Shown piece by piece: positions 20,168 to 31,611 of a stretch of DNA of 64,000 bases; position 1 is the first letter of the stretch; the number at the start of each line of letters is the position of its first letter. The notes under the pieces are model-generated. The model was given only the letters and a program-made list of their open reading frames with translations, ran no database searches and was not told where the DNA came from. Origin of the DNA: Plasmodium coatneyi (Eukaryota; Apicomplexa; Aconoidasida; Haemosporida; Plasmodiidae); the NCBI RefSeq assembly GCF_001680005.1, contig NC_033560.1, positions 437,501 through 501,500 on the forward strand, in the 5' to 3' direction. Made by a program: the position numbers and the translations under genes.

Positions 20168-21749
20168 TTTGCTCAAGTGGTTAATATATGGAAGGGGGGT
20201 TGGTCTGCAGGGAGGATCGCGGAGGAGTGGAAATAACATCCCGTATGAGCTCGAAAGCAAATTCCAGTAGGTGGCAAGCGCATGAAACACAATAGCTCAC
20301 GTGAACAATAATAGTAGTGCCGTTAATATGACATGCAGGGGAAGGTAATCGCGCTACTAATGGTATTTCCCCCGGTGAGGGGGGGAGGAAAAAACTCCCA
20401 TTTGTTCCTAATTTTTGCTAACCTATAAATAGGATCAGTTGCTTCGTTCTGCTGTGTTCCCTAGTTCTCTTCGTTTCGCGTTAGCCGACGTGATCAGGAA
20501 TTGTTGTAAAGGATTGAAGCTGGTGGAGGGTGATGAAAGGGACCATAAGGGGCTATTCGCGTTGCCTTGTATGCTTGCTTCGTCACTTTGGATCGCGTCG
20601 CGTTAACTATTTTGCAATTTCATTTGGTGGATTTTTCCTGTTCCGTTTGTGGCTATCTGTAATTGTTTTTCTTGTTTTTTTTAAATATAAACAAGTGTAA
20701 TTTTTTTTTTTTTTTTTTTTTTTTTTTCCTGATCACTCCAAGCGTGCAAGTTGGTCAACTCGCACAGCCCCTTTTGGTCGCTCCTTCAAATGAACGAGAA
20801 CGGGGAGGATACATGGAAGCCTTTTATTTTTTTTTTTTAAAAAAAGGAATGTTATAGAGCATTCCTCAAATGAGTTACAAAAAATTGAGCAGCAAGTTTT
20901 AAATTAAATTGTGAAGAAAACAAAACAGTCCCCTTTTGCGTATGGCACAAGTGGGGGAGTTGTGTTTCAAAAGGGGCCACAATTGATATGCATTTTTGCA
21001 TGCGTGCAGACGTGCACATGGAGGGGGGGTATATGGAAAGGAGCACACGCATGTCCACCGCTGTGCTTCAATCGATTGGTACCGACTGACTTGCACGTTG
21101 CAATAGCATTCAAATTATCATTATGATTCGCATGTTTGTTGTTTTTTTTTTCCCCATGGTGGGAGAATAAATCCCAATGCTGAGTTGCCCACTTTGTGGA
21201 ATTCTGTTACGCAGCCAGGAAAGGCGTTTCCCCGGGGAGCACGTGCCAGAGGTACCTATCTCACGCGGACGCAGATCCAATGATGGAGTTTTCTTTTTTT
21301 TTATAACAGTATCCTTCAGAGGTGGAATAACCTTCCCCGATGAAGTGCTTATTTAAGCTCACTCGACGTGCACGTTGTTCGCCACGGAGCAGCAATACAC
21401 TTGCGGGGCGTCCTAAATAGGTTCACACATTTGAGAACAAACGAAAGAGCAGTGAATCATTTAATTTCCACCTTTGCAATAATCTGCTCACTACGCGAAA
21501 AACGTTGCAAAATGCCGTACCCGTTTTCTCAAAATGGGAAGAACTTTTTTAAACGTTTATTAAAATGGATGCAGTTACTTAAACGTAGTGAAAAAAAAAA
21601 AAGAAAAAAAAAGGCAATAAAAAGATAGCAGAATAATTCGCAAGAAAAACATGATCCAGTAAAGTGGCCCCGTAAAGAGGCGCAATTAATGCAGTCCACG
21701 ATGTGGTGTGTACTTGCTTGTCCTGTGAGGAGCGGTCCTATCCTTCTGG
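20168..21749. other. Gene-free stretch between SEC61B and RPL22
   Basis: This 1.6 kb is the SEC61B upstream region and the RPL22 downstream flank. It contains a T-tract of about 27 at 20701-20727, a second T-tract and A-run near 20825-20845 and an A-rich run near 21590-21612. The segment 20440-20640 is notably free of homopolymers and could be 5' UTR or promoter. I found no coding or structured RNA signature. Confidence 0.5.
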
Positions 21750-22449
21750 TTAATTGTTCAGCTGAAAGTATTTAAACTCGTATGCCAATTTTCCCTTGGC
21801 GATGACTCTGAGAAAGTCTCGAATTTGGTGCATCTTCAGGTACTTCTTCGCCAGGTACTGCAGGAGGGGGGAACAAATACAATTATGAATATACATGCAG
21901 GTATGTAAGGAATAGTTATGCATATGGTAAAACATCACGCCTACGTCACCGTTCAATCGGGGCCTACCTTTATGTATCGCTTGGAGAAGGGGATGTGAAC
22001 GGTGATGTAAATTTTGCAGTCGTCCGAGGTGACCACAATCTTGTTCTTCAGGTTGTTGGTCTTCTTATCCACCTTAATTTTGTCCTTAAAAAATTGTTCC
22101 TATAAATGGGGGATGTACAGGATGGTTAAGAATGTCAGCACGGTATTCTTCGCCACACGCCAGATGGGGACCAAGGCAGCTCGTCGACCCACGTCAATGA
22201 CGAGGACGTTATATACAAGCATACGCCTCACATGTAGGTACGCGCGTCAGTATATACGAATGTATAATGGGAACTTACCAATCCGCTTATATCAAGGATG
22301 GTATCCTTCACTGGCTTGGTACAATCCAGGACGTACTTAACTCCCTTAGTGCTCTTCATAGCCTTGGGTTTCTTCACAGCTATTTTACTCTTCTTCCCAT
22401 TTTTCTTCTTCTGCTTTTTTATAACTTTGGATTCCTTCTTGGCTACCAT
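21750..22449 (-). CDS. RPL22: 60S ribosomal protein L22 (eL22)
   Basis: eL22 is a eukaryote-specific large-subunit protein near the exit-tunnel surface. Three exons, 22279-22449, 21968-22099 and 21750-21857, all phase 0 and GT-AG, give 136 residues. After a lysine-rich N-terminus come VKYVLDCTKPVKDTILDI (human LKFTLDCTHPVEDGIMDA), then EQFFKDKIKVD, HIPFSKRYIKYLAKKYLK and a C-terminal IRDFLRVIAKGKLAYEFKYF (human [20 protein letters not shown]). The ATG at 22449 was chosen because upstream codons have no ATG and the basic MVAKKESK start is typical. The human acidic tail is absent. Confidence 0.96.
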
Positions 22450-23990
22450 TGTGCTTAATATTCGTAGGAAAATTTTTTCGATGAGCAAAATAAAAGTGTA
22501 CTTGCTGAATAAGCAGTTTTCTCTTTTTTGTGCGGATTTTTTTGTATGACTCCTTTTGAGGATGTTTGGAATGAGGCGATGATGTTACGCTGCTCAGTTA
22601 TTTTACAAATAGCAGAACCTCACAGTATGGAATGTGCTTCTTTATTCTTTACGCTTTTATGTATCACTTAACGTGTAGGTTTTTTTTTTTTTTTTTTTTT
22701 TTTTTCCCACGTTTGGGCGTTTAAAATTGTTGACATCAACAACGAGGGGATAATTCGCTTTTTTGCGTTTCGTTTTATTGTAGGCGTGAAGAGGAACCGC
22801 GTGGTAATTGTTCCAGAGAAAGTGCGCAAAAATTAAGAAAAAAAAAAAATCCCACGTTGGGGGTGGTAAAAAAGGGGGCATATCAATTTTTGTCAAGGTA
22901 GCGTCAAAGTTGCATCGTGATGACGCAAAGTTTTCCCTCGCAATGCTTTCCTGTTGTTTTGCCTCCGAAAGGGGGGTAATAAAAAAACGGAACAGCCCAT
23001 GAACGTTTTTTTTTTTTCCAGGCAGTATAGTACCCACTTGCGATGAGCTTTTTTACTCGTTGCCTAAATAGGCTCTGCCCGTCAGGCATACGGAGGCAAT
23101 GTATGCATATATAAGGCATATACAAAAATACGGAGACGCCACCCTGTAACGGTACTGCATCTCTAAAGAGATATATAAACCCCCTTTTTTTATTCGACCC
23201 GGCGCCTTCAGTAGTAACACGTTTTTTTTTTTTTGCCGCACGCGCAGCGGAACCCAGCTTTGAAGGGGTTCCCACGCACGCCCTTTTTTTCCCCCTCAAA
23301 TGAAAATAAGAATTGGAAAAATTTCAAAAAAATGCAGCAAGAAAAAGCAGGGAAATATTCCCCGTGGTGAATCCTCCCTTGTGTGAATAGTAACGAAAAT
23401 GAATTATTCACCTAAGAATTGTAACGGGTAATTGATTACCACGCTACTCTACCCAACAGATGGTTTGTTCAAATTTACTTATCCTTAACTAGGTACCCAA
23501 TGATACTTCCGTTGTAGGATAGAAGCAGCGGGAAGTATAACCCCGTGAGGTGTTAGAAGTGCAACGTGGGTTCACGACCCGATGGGGATTCTTCTTACGC
23601 CATCCAAAACGGTAAAGCAACAAGATGGGCGCAACCCATATTTGTGCGACGTTATTGTGCACCGCTAGAAAAAACCGTCCCACTTTGTACCCTTTTTAAG
23701 AAAAAAAAAATGGGAACCTACGTAGGTAGGACCTTTGCAAAGTGCAGATTAACAAGTTGCTCGAAAAAAACTTTTTTTGAAAAACAAACAAAAACAAACT
23801 AAAGGGGGAAGGTGCCCCGCCAGGACGATAACGTCATGCCCCGTGTGGGGAAAAAAATGACAAAAAAGGGGGGTGTTCAAAGGTGGTGTGCTGTGTGCAC
23901 AGCGTTGGAGACAGGGTGCCGGATGTTCGGCGGGCATTTCCCACATTAGGGATGAATGCGTTATCACGTTACAGCTTCATTTCATCGCGG
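22450..23990. other. Gene-free stretch between RPL22 and CLP1
   Basis: This 1.5 kb holds T-tracts (near 22681-22705, 23009-23018 and 23221-23234) and A-tracts (near 22839-22849 and 23701-23710). It is RPL22 promoter plus CLP1 3' flank. No gene was supportable. Confidence 0.55.
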
Positions 23991-25640
23991 CTAAAACTTC
24001 ATCTGCTTGGCATTCCCTGGGACGACAAAGTAGGGGGGGAGGTTCTTCGTGGTGACGGAGAGTGGGCACAGAATTTCGATCACGTAGTCGTTCTTCGCAT
24101 CTGCATTTCCTTGCGCTTCTTCTGCGCCTTTTTCACTCCTCTCAGTCTCCTCCCCCACCTCCGATTCGACCTGACGCACACTTTGCACATGCACAAACGC
24201 AGCTATATTCATCAGGTGGACATAATTAAGGCCCTTCGAGTAGGACACGCCCAAAATGCAGTTAGTCAGGTTAGTGATATTCCCATTATACAAACTGACT
24301 GTTACGTTTTCCCTCTGTATGTCTCTCGCATCGGCTGGTAATGCAGACAAAGGCACAGCCAAGTTGGTGTCCAATTTTATGAAGCTAGTTAAGCTACACC
24401 TGAATGAAATGACGTGGCTCTTTCTGTACAGGTTTTTCGTTACGATAATATCTTTCGTAAAATATTGGTAGTACCACAGATTTTTGCAATACCTTATTCG
24501 GTTATTATCTGAGGGGATTACTCCTTCGTACTTTGGCATGCCTACAATTTCTACTCTCCTGACTGGATCATCCGTCTCTTTGTTGTTGTCTGGTTGTTCA
24601 TCTTCAGGGGGAAGAGTGTTTCCCTTACGGTGCGCTTCGGGTGGGGAGTCACGCCAGGTATCGCCACGATAATCCCTGTCGTAGTCCCGCCCCCGGTCTG
24701 CAGCACGCCGACCACCATCATCCCCGTACTGGTCCTTCAACGAATAGTGCAAAAACGCGTTATCAATCACGATGACGATATTTATTCCGTATATTTCAAT
24801 CAGGTTGTTAATGACGTGGTGGTCGGCTTCCGAGGGAACGTTTAAAATGAAACCCGCGGCGTAAATGCCCTCCTGCTGTGCATCCGTTTTAGCACTAGAC
24901 GAGACGGAGTTCAAATTGTTTAGCAGCATCAAGTGAACGCAGCTGCTTATGCACTCATTCAGGTGGTAGTACAAATTGATGTCTTCATTCAGGTCGAGGT
25001 AGCCAAAGTAATAATCTAGTGCACACTTCATCCGATTCATTGGGTCGTAAACAAAGGAACTCATAATCCCGGGTCCCCTGTTCAATTCGATTTTATCACA
25101 AGTACACTTTGTATCTGCTTCAATAAAGATCGGTTTGAATCCTGACTTTAATGCGTAATTCAACAGAATCAACGAAACGGAACTTTTTCCTGAATTGTTA
25201 TTTCCTGTAATGAGAACTCTAGGTCCAATTTTTTTTTTCTTCTTTGCTAATTTCCTGTAGGCATCCAAAGTATACGATAGGGATAAGTACTCCTTCATTG
25301 TGTTGTTCCCACTTTCATATTCCTGCAACGTTCGACCTTTTATTTGAATTGTGCATCCTGTGAATGTGTAGATGGCAAATTTTTGGTTACACCCAAATTT
25401 GTACTCCTTATCTATTATTAATTCTCTTCCAAATATTTCGGCCGTGCTTGGAAAACCGCCACTACTACTACTGTTGTGCTCGTTTTTGTGTCCTACACCG
25501 CTGCCGCTCGGCAACAAACGCACTTTAACGCATTCTTCCTCATCCTCCTCCTCAAATTTGGTATACTTTTCCAGGGTCACTATTCGTAGCTCTCTGAAAG
25601 CCTTCAAGTGATAAATCCGTGTGTTTCCGGAGTTAGCCAT
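23991..25640 (-). CDS. CLP1: CLP1-like pre-mRNA cleavage complex II subunit / RNA 5'-kinase family
   Basis: CLP1 bridges cleavage factor II with the polyadenylation machinery and, in animals, is also an RNA 5'-OH kinase acting in tRNA splicing. This is a single exon of 549 residues. An N-terminal beta domain is followed at residues 140-154 by GPRVLITGNNNSGKSS, a P-loop corresponding to human GPRVMVVGPTDVGKST. Then come LLNYALKSGFKPIFIEAD (human LLNYAVRLGRRPTYVELD), a sandwich including YYFGYLDLNEDINLY (human YHFGSTTPGTNIKLY), and the INIVIVIDN strand before a low-complexity Arg/Asp insert. The DVGQ motif that follows YVEL in human CLP1 is not kept (EADTKC here). Family assignment is firm; kinase activity is doubtful. 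Confidence 0.85.
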   Translation of the reverse strand: MANSGNTRIYHLKAFRELRIVTLEKYTKFEEEDEEECVKVRLLPSGSGVGHKNEHNSSSSGGFPSTAEIFGRELIIDKEYKFGCNQKFAIYTFTGCTIQIKGRTLQEYESGNNTMKEYLSLSYTLDAYRKLAKKKKKIGPRVLITGNNNSGKSSVSLILLNYALKSGFKPIFIEADTKCTCDKIELNRGPGIMSSFVYDPMNRMKCALDYYFGYLDLNEDINLYYHLNECISSCVHLMLLNNLNSVSSSAKTDAQQEGIYAAGFILNVPSEADHHVINNLIEIYGINIVIVIDNAFLHYSLKDQYGDDGGRRAADRGRDYDRDYRGDTWRDSPPEAHRKGNTLPPEDEQPDNNKETDDPVRRVEIVGMPKYEGVIPSDNNRIRYCKNLWYYQYFTKDIIVTKNLYRKSHVISFRCSLTSFIKLDTNLAVPLSALPADARDIQRENVTVSLYNGNITNLTNCILGVSYSKGLNYVHLMNIAAFVHVQSVRQVESEVGEETERSEKGAEEAQGNADAKNDYVIEILCPLSVTTKNLPPYFVVPGNAKQMKF

Positions 25641-25896
25641 TTCGTGCTCTCCTTATATTCTGCTAAAAGGGTTTACTTCTCTGAGCTACTTGTTCCATAT
25701 GGCGCGTTTTTTATTCTTTCCCCGCCATGGTTATCCCATATCATAGGTACTACCTTATTCAGAGGCGACGACTTCTTCAACGTTTGTGTTATATCCCTCC
25801 GGATGCGTAATTCGCGTTACAGCCGTGTATGAATGAAACATAACCATTGGTGTATGTTCTTACCCCTTTTTGTGGCCACGCCATGTGACAGCTAGC

Positions 25897-25927
<31 letters not shown>

Positions 25928-26552
25928 CAAAAAGTTATGAACGGTTCAGGCAAAACAGAAGTTGCATTTCCCATTCTGCAATTTCTTTTTTTATCCCCCA
26001 ATTGCGCCGCTACCGTTATCATTACCATTACCATTACCATTACCGTTGTTTGTTTCCCTTTGAGGAGAAATCGTCCCCTGGGTGAGCAGTTTTTCTCCTC
26101 TCTGCAGGTGGCAGTTTGTCCCACCATGGACTTCTTTTTCCATGTTGCTGCTTCACTTTTCTTTTACCCCCCAGTGTGATAGAGAATTCCTTTTGAAAAC
26201 GTCACCTCTCCTATATCGCGTATTTTTGGGGGGAAAAAGGAAGAAACCACATCTGGTATAGAGCGATTATATATGCATAAAATAGGTAACTTTTTTTTTT
26301 TGCCATATTTGTAACTTACATCGCGTTGTTTCTTTTCTCCATTTTGCGTTCTCCCCAAGATGGCCACCTCGGCCGAAATCACCCAGAAAACCATTTTTCC
26401 TGATCCCTTCTATTTTCCGCCGCGATAGGGCAAATAAACGGAACAGCATGTAGCCTTGAGCCCAGTAGGCATCTGTCCCCCACCAGCAACCTGCACAGCG
26501 CATATAGATCGGCGCATCCCCCCCTTCCTTTCCCACATTGCTGCCAAACAAG
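25641..26552. other. Divergent intergenic region CLP1 / EMG1
   Basis: This 912 bp region between two divergent start codons contains a T-tract of about 28 at 25900-25927 and a hexamer array at 26011-26047. It should hold both promoters. No gene was seen. Confidence 0.55.
26011..26047. repeat. CATTAC hexamer array
   Basis: Four perfect and two near copies of the hexamer ATTACC lie midway between the divergent CLP1 and EMG1 genes. Confidence 0.85.
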
Positions 26553-27251
26553 ATGGACACGCCAGAACGAGGAGTATCACCCCCCCCTGCAGAGGAAGAA
26601 GACAAAAATAAGAAACGAGTCATTATCATTCTGGAAGGGGCCCACTTGCAGCTAATCGAAACGAAGAGGTACATTTATGAGCTGGCCAACACCATGAAAC
26701 ATAAACACTTGTTAAGAGGCCAAAAAAAAGAGGACGAAATGAGAAACTTCAGACCAGACATCCTACACCAGTGCCTAATTCACCTCTTAGAAAGTGCACT
26801 AAATAAATATGGTCTCTTGCAAGTGTACATAAAAACACATGACAACCAACTATTCTTTGTTTCCTCCAATTTAAAAATCCCCAAAACGTATGACCAGTTC
26901 GAATCGTTAATGGTCACCTTCCTACGGAAATATAAAATAAAGGCCAATGAAAAAAATTTGTGTTTGCTAAAATTTCTGAAAAATGACTATAACGCTATTT
27001 TACCAATTAATGGAAAAAAAATTGGCTTGTCTGTAAAGGGCAGAAAAGTACATTTGTCTGACTATGTTCAGAATTTCCAGAACGAAACTGTACCCGTCAC
27101 GTTCTTCATTGGGGCGGTGGCCTACTCAAACCCGATTACGAAGCTGGAAAATCTAGACGACAACATTAGCATTTCCGAGTTCAGCCTTAGTGCCGCCACG
27201 TGCTGCTCCACCATATGTTCGGAGTTTGAGAATCTGTGGGGCGTCTTCTAA
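26553..27251 (+). CDS. EMG1: Ribosomal RNA small subunit pseudouridine N1-methyltransferase EMG1/NEP1
   Basis: EMG1/NEP1 is a SPOUT-fold methyltransferase that methylates a pseudouridine of 18S rRNA and is needed for 40S assembly in the nucleolus. It is a single exon of 232 residues. Signatures in order: RVIIILEGAHLQLI, RPDILHQCLIHLLES and LNKYGLLQVYIKT, then KIPKTYDQFESLMVTFLRKY and the SAM-site region VTFFIGAVAYS. The C-terminus reads ISISEFSLSAATCCS, ending FENLWGVF (yeast ISISNYPLSAAL, ending FE.VWGV). The ATG at 26553 was chosen over in-frame upstream non-ATG codons. The length fits the family (about 230-250). Confidence 0.95.
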   Translation: MDTPERGVSPPPAEEEDKNKKRVIIILEGAHLQLIETKRYIYELANTMKHKHLLRGQKKEDEMRNFRPDILHQCLIHLLESALNKYGLLQVYIKTHDNQLFFVSSNLKIPKTYDQFESLMVTFLRKYKIKANEKNLCLLKFLKNDYNAILPINGKKIGLSVKGRKVHLSDYVQNFQNETVPVTFFIGAVAYSNPITKLENLDDNISISEFSLSAATCCSTICSEFENLWGVF

Positions 27252-27819
27252 TGTGTCCCTGCGGGGGATTCCTTATCGGTGGAGTGCCCACATACTGACG
27301 GGAGCATCACCGCTTGTAGTTTCTCTATGGGTAAACTTTTTTGTTCATTTTTTTTAATTTTTTTGCGCCCACGCAACATCGGACATTGCGTACGTAACGA
27401 TCGGCATAACGCACATTTGAACAAAAGGAAAGCAGACAGTTTTATTTGCCCCACGCGCAAATTATAAATGCGTTGTAAAAGTTTTGAAGTTTGCTTCTTT
27501 TTATTTGAGTTATTTTTTATTTTTTCCCGCACACTGTTTTGTGCCCCAATTTGAGGGCGTACCTTCCATTCAAACTTTGTTTCAACCACTTTGATAAGCC
27601 CTTCCATCGGAATGGTACCTTCTCAAGGTAAATTTTTCCACGTTTGGCAGTTTGGTGTACATATGCAATGGGGGAAGTATGTAGGGGGATGACCGCCATA
27701 CTCCATTTCCGCTTTTTTTCATTTTCTTATTTTATTTTTTGGAGGAGGAGAATAAAGTCTTAACGGCACTAAAAAAGCATATTTTTTTTAAAAAAAAAGG
27801 TGTTTTAAAAAAGGGAAAT

Positions 27820-27855
<36 letters not shown>

Positions 27856-28569
27856 AAAATGACGCAAAATATGGTAACGTAAGAGTAACATTAAATGACG
27901 TAGCAGACACGTGGTAGCCTTGGTAGACGTGTTAAACGAGATAACAACAAGAATGAACATGGTAACTGTGGGGCGATGAAAGGAATCATAAGGGCGTGAT
28001 CTGTGCAAGGCATATGTTAGACTGCTGGCCGCATACGCTATGCACGTTACACGCTACATGCACTGTGTAAATATGCTCACTTGGGGGGGGGGAAGGGTTT
28101 CACACGTAGTCACATATATGCACACATGTGTAGGGACGTACGTGCGTACGCACGTATATATATGTATATGTCCAATTTTTAAAAAAAAAAGGTGAAGGTG
28201 AGAAGGGGGGGAATGCAGGCACGCATACATGATACATGTACACATACATGCAATACTTACATGCGTACTCACACGCTCACTTGCCACAAATGCACCTCCG
28301 CGTGCACAGTACTTCGCCGAAAAGGCACGCAACGTGGAGGGGATGAATAAATGCACGTTGGCGGGCACTGCCTTAACTGAATTTGTCCCGCTTTGTCAAA
28401 CTGACGCAGCATTTTCTGCTGCTCATGCGGTCCCTACGGACGTGAATGTCTCGATTGGCGTGATTGTCTTGATTAATACGATTGTATCGATTTCCGCACT
28501 TCTTACAGTACAACGACTTCATCTTCATGTTCTACTTTTCCACCAATGGGGGCACAACCCCTTCCAAAT
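27252..28569. other. Convergent gene-free stretch after EMG1
   Basis: This 1.3 kb holds an A-tract of about 31 at 27821-27851, a GTAC/ACGT-rich near-palindromic patch at about 28136-28160 beside (TA)n, and G-runs. No supportable gene was seen. Confidence 0.55.
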
Positions 28570-28868
28570 TTAGGTCTTCTTTTTAGGAAAGTACCTCCAT
28601 AACCAGGAGAAATACCCCACTTGCGCGCCTCCACTTCCCGCGGCATTTTTTTGTGAATTACTATCCGTGCCGCTTTTCCCCTTATTATCAGTTGTTCCAG
28701 ATTTAGCCTTGGGGTCTGTGCTGCTTACTCCCGTTTTGGCTTTATCCGCACTTTCATTTTCGCTCTTTCTCGGAGATGCATTTATATCTTCAGGTTTTTT
28801 CACAATCTTTATGTTTTTGGCGATCACTGTTTTTTTTACCGGTTGCATGAAGTCCTGCGGGAAGGTAC

Positions 28869-28899
<31 letters not shown>

Positions 28900-29521
28900 G
28901 ACGTTGTGTTGTAGTCCACGAATAACGACGCAGCAGAAGTATCTCACTCTCGATCTATCTATGTATCTCCTTTTTTTTATCTTTTCCTCCACGTAAGAGA
29001 TTTATCTCCATTCGCCTCCCCACTTATTGTAGCAGTTGCCCCATTTAAGCTCGATAAAAATTGCATGCACAGGTCAGGCAAAAATGGAAATACAGCCAAA
29101 AAATTATGACTCACCAAACAGGAAAAAAAAAAAATAAATAAAATAAATGAAAGGTAAACAGACGGAAGAGAAATGAACGGTAGGTACATTTTGAGCACCC
29201 CCTGCTGCTTGCAGACGAAGGGGATCTGCCTTTTCACCATAACATGGTGGCACATAACGTCGCAGCGCAAAAGAGTACGCGTAAATCCACCTCCATCTGC
29301 TCGTATGCACAATTGTATACATGCATATAACGCCCACTTGCACACACATGCAGGCATAAACTGTATTAACGCAGCTGCGGGGGAGGCGAAGGGACACACT
29401 ACTTTCTTTGCCTGATTTGATCTGTTTTCTTTTTTATCCTTACCTCTTCTTCTTTCGAATTGGGTTTCTTTAATTTAATATTGGGGTTGCTGGTCGTGGG
29501 TGGCTTATTAATTTTAGTCAT
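28570..29521 (-). CDS. Small basic protein of unknown function
   Basis: I do not recognise this product. Two exons, 29444-29521 and 28570-28854, phase 0, flank a 589-bp GT-AG intron and give 120 residues. The N-terminal half is basic (KPPTTSNPNIKLKKPNSKEE, then VKKTVIAKNIKIVKK). The middle is a Ser/Thr/Lys/Asp/Gly low-complexity linker. The C-terminus GYFSWLWRYFPKKKT is strikingly aromatic followed by lysines, which could insert into a membrane interface or bind a partner. There is no signal peptide. The long intron contains an A-tract. Confidence that it is a gene rests on the exact phase match and the compositional continuity across the junction. Confidence 0.6.
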
Positions 29522-29989
29522 TTTCGTTATTTATTAATGTTCTTTTTTGATTAAAAACAAAATTTATCTTCCTGGTTATGGCTGTTTTTTGTTTTGTTTC
29601 ATGTATACACAATCCGGGAAAGGGCGGGGGATGGATTGCTGTACATGAAAACTTTTTACTCTTACTATCTGTGTTATGTATTATGCTAGGTTGCAACTTT
29701 CGGGGCATGTACAGGTATGCGCATGTACAAGTGCGAATGTGTACTGACGAATGTACAAGGCTTGCGAACGCGTTATGCAAGGGTGGGGGATGCAAAAGGT
29801 TACTCGCATTCAAGATTCGCATGTATATATATGTTTATATAAACAGTAGCATACATGCTTTAAGGGCATACATACGTACATACTTTACATGCATACATAT
29901 ATATGGTAAGGCAAGTAAAAAAAAAAAAAAAAATCAGAGAAATGCGATATTTCAAAGACAAAAAAATAAGTTTTAAAAAAAAATTATAG

Positions 29990-31470
29990 CAAATTAGGCA
30001 CAATGCGTCATTCTTTTTACATATAATTTGACTAAATCATATTCAGAATGAACAAGGAGAGGGGAGCCGTTCAGCAAAATTCACGTAATAAATAAAAAAA
30101 AAAAAAAAAAACAAAAAACAAAAAAAAAAACTAGTTGCGATGGCATGACTTAGCGTACATTATATCATTGCAGCGTAACAATAAAGCGATAAAAAAGGTA
30201 AAGCAAAATAAAACGAGAAAAATAATAATAATTGCGCGTGCTTTTTGCTACTATAAATGGTACGCATATGCAATATTGACAAACGCGAATGAGTGAGCGC
30301 TTACTAACTTATGCTATGCTGTACTATATACGTTACGTAACGCAATGCATTGTTGCGCGAAGTTTATTATAATACCGAGTTTTAAAAAAAAGCTGATTGC
30401 TTTATTCGTATACTTAAAATGGTTAGGATTTATTACTTGTTCACGGTTTCTGTTAAAAATTATTTATTTTTTTTTTTTTTTATTGCTCCTTTTTTGCTTG
30501 CGCTTTATATTTTTGGCCAATTAAAAGAACGTAAATGGACGATGAACTGATAAACGGGCAAAAACAATGAACCATGAAGCGATGCAGTTAAAACTAACTG
30601 CAGTAGTAAGGTAAAAACAATGTAACAATATATGCAGCAAAAAGATGAGCCTTATATTACCGCAGCCAGCAATAAGAGAAGTTTACTAATCTGCTACCAC
30701 GAATGGTACAACTCTCTACCGGTGCTGCTATTTATATACTGCGCTGAGGTAGTCTTAATTTTATATTGCTGCGAGCAGCTATAAACATAGAGTTAAGGCA
30801 AAAGTATGTATAATTATACTTCAATGCCACAGCGTTTTTTTATATACGTACAGGCGTGCACGTAATATATTATGAGAGGGTTATATAAGTACATATGTAA
30901 TAACGCAAATGTAATATGTACAATTACTTTACGTGCCTTCGCATTGGTGCTATTCACAAGTATACTATACGTTGCTTTTTCAGCACGAAAGAGAAATCAA
31001 GCAAAAGTCAACCCATTCGTATATGTATACAATTGGTACAAAATATTTTTCCTTAACAATTACGTAAAAGTACCTTCTTTACCGAACGCTTGGCACGTAC
31101 TTGATAGCGGTACTGAATTTGCAAAGGCGCAATTTTTACAGTATAATATGCATAGCCATGCAAGTATAAATTTTTTATGCTTAGGCGGCGCAGCGCATAT
31201 ATTTACTAACACTTTTAGCCCTAAAGGCGCGAACTATAAAAAGCGTAAACTATTACAACAGGTATATACCTTATAAATATGCGTATTGTACAGAACGTAC
31301 ATGTTATGTATACTTACATTTACAATAGAACACGCATTGGGGGAGAGAATGGCAGAGTACTAAACAGAAGCTTTGTAAAAGTACATGGTTGTATATATAC
31401 GCCAAAAAAATTAGTACTTAAATTGTCGAAACGAAAGATTAGCGCTAAAAAAAAAAAAAAAAAAAAAAAG
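29990..31470. other. AT-rich island without clear genes
   Basis: Sampled 60-base lines in this 1.5 kb stretch contain 12-28 G or C (about one third on average), lower than neighbouring intergenic DNA. It almost lacks the C- and G-runs common elsewhere and is rich in TA, TACGTA, GCGC and TGCGCG words. Two adjacent perfect palindromes sit at 30331-30352. No known family was seen. Candidate explanations are a centromere-like element, a non-coding RNA locus or a diverged insertion; none is proven. Confidence 0.5.
30872..31276 (+). CDS. Dubious 134-codon open frame in the AT-rich island
   Basis: This ATG-started frame encodes a short basic N-terminus, a hydrophobic segment (ITLRAFALVLFTSILYVAF, about residues 18-36) and a Lys/Tyr/Asn-rich remainder. 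No family, splice context or repeat supports it, and low GC makes chance open frames longer. It is listed only because it is the longest frame in the island. Confidence 0.15.
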   Translation: MRGLYKYICNNANVICTITLRAFALVLFTSILYVAFSARKRNQAKVNPFVYVYNWYKIFFLNNYVKVPSLPNAWHVLDSGTEFAKAQFLQYNMHSHASINFLCLGGAAHIFTNTFSPKGANYKKRKLLQQVYTL

Positions 31471-31611
31471 AGGCGTTTTTAATTAACCCGAGCAAAGCTA
31501 ACTTGTTAAGCGCGCTAATTTGTTCAGCTTAGATTTGTTGGCATTGCTGAGTTGGGGTGTCCCTTTCGGTGAATTTTGGGCAACTGTTTTGGCAAGCGTT
31601 CTGGTAACCTT

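Noticed and set aside
28977..29399. 140-codon minus-strand frame
   Set aside because: It lies inside the phase-consistent intron of the 120-residue protein gene and contains a T-rich, phenylalanine-coding run.
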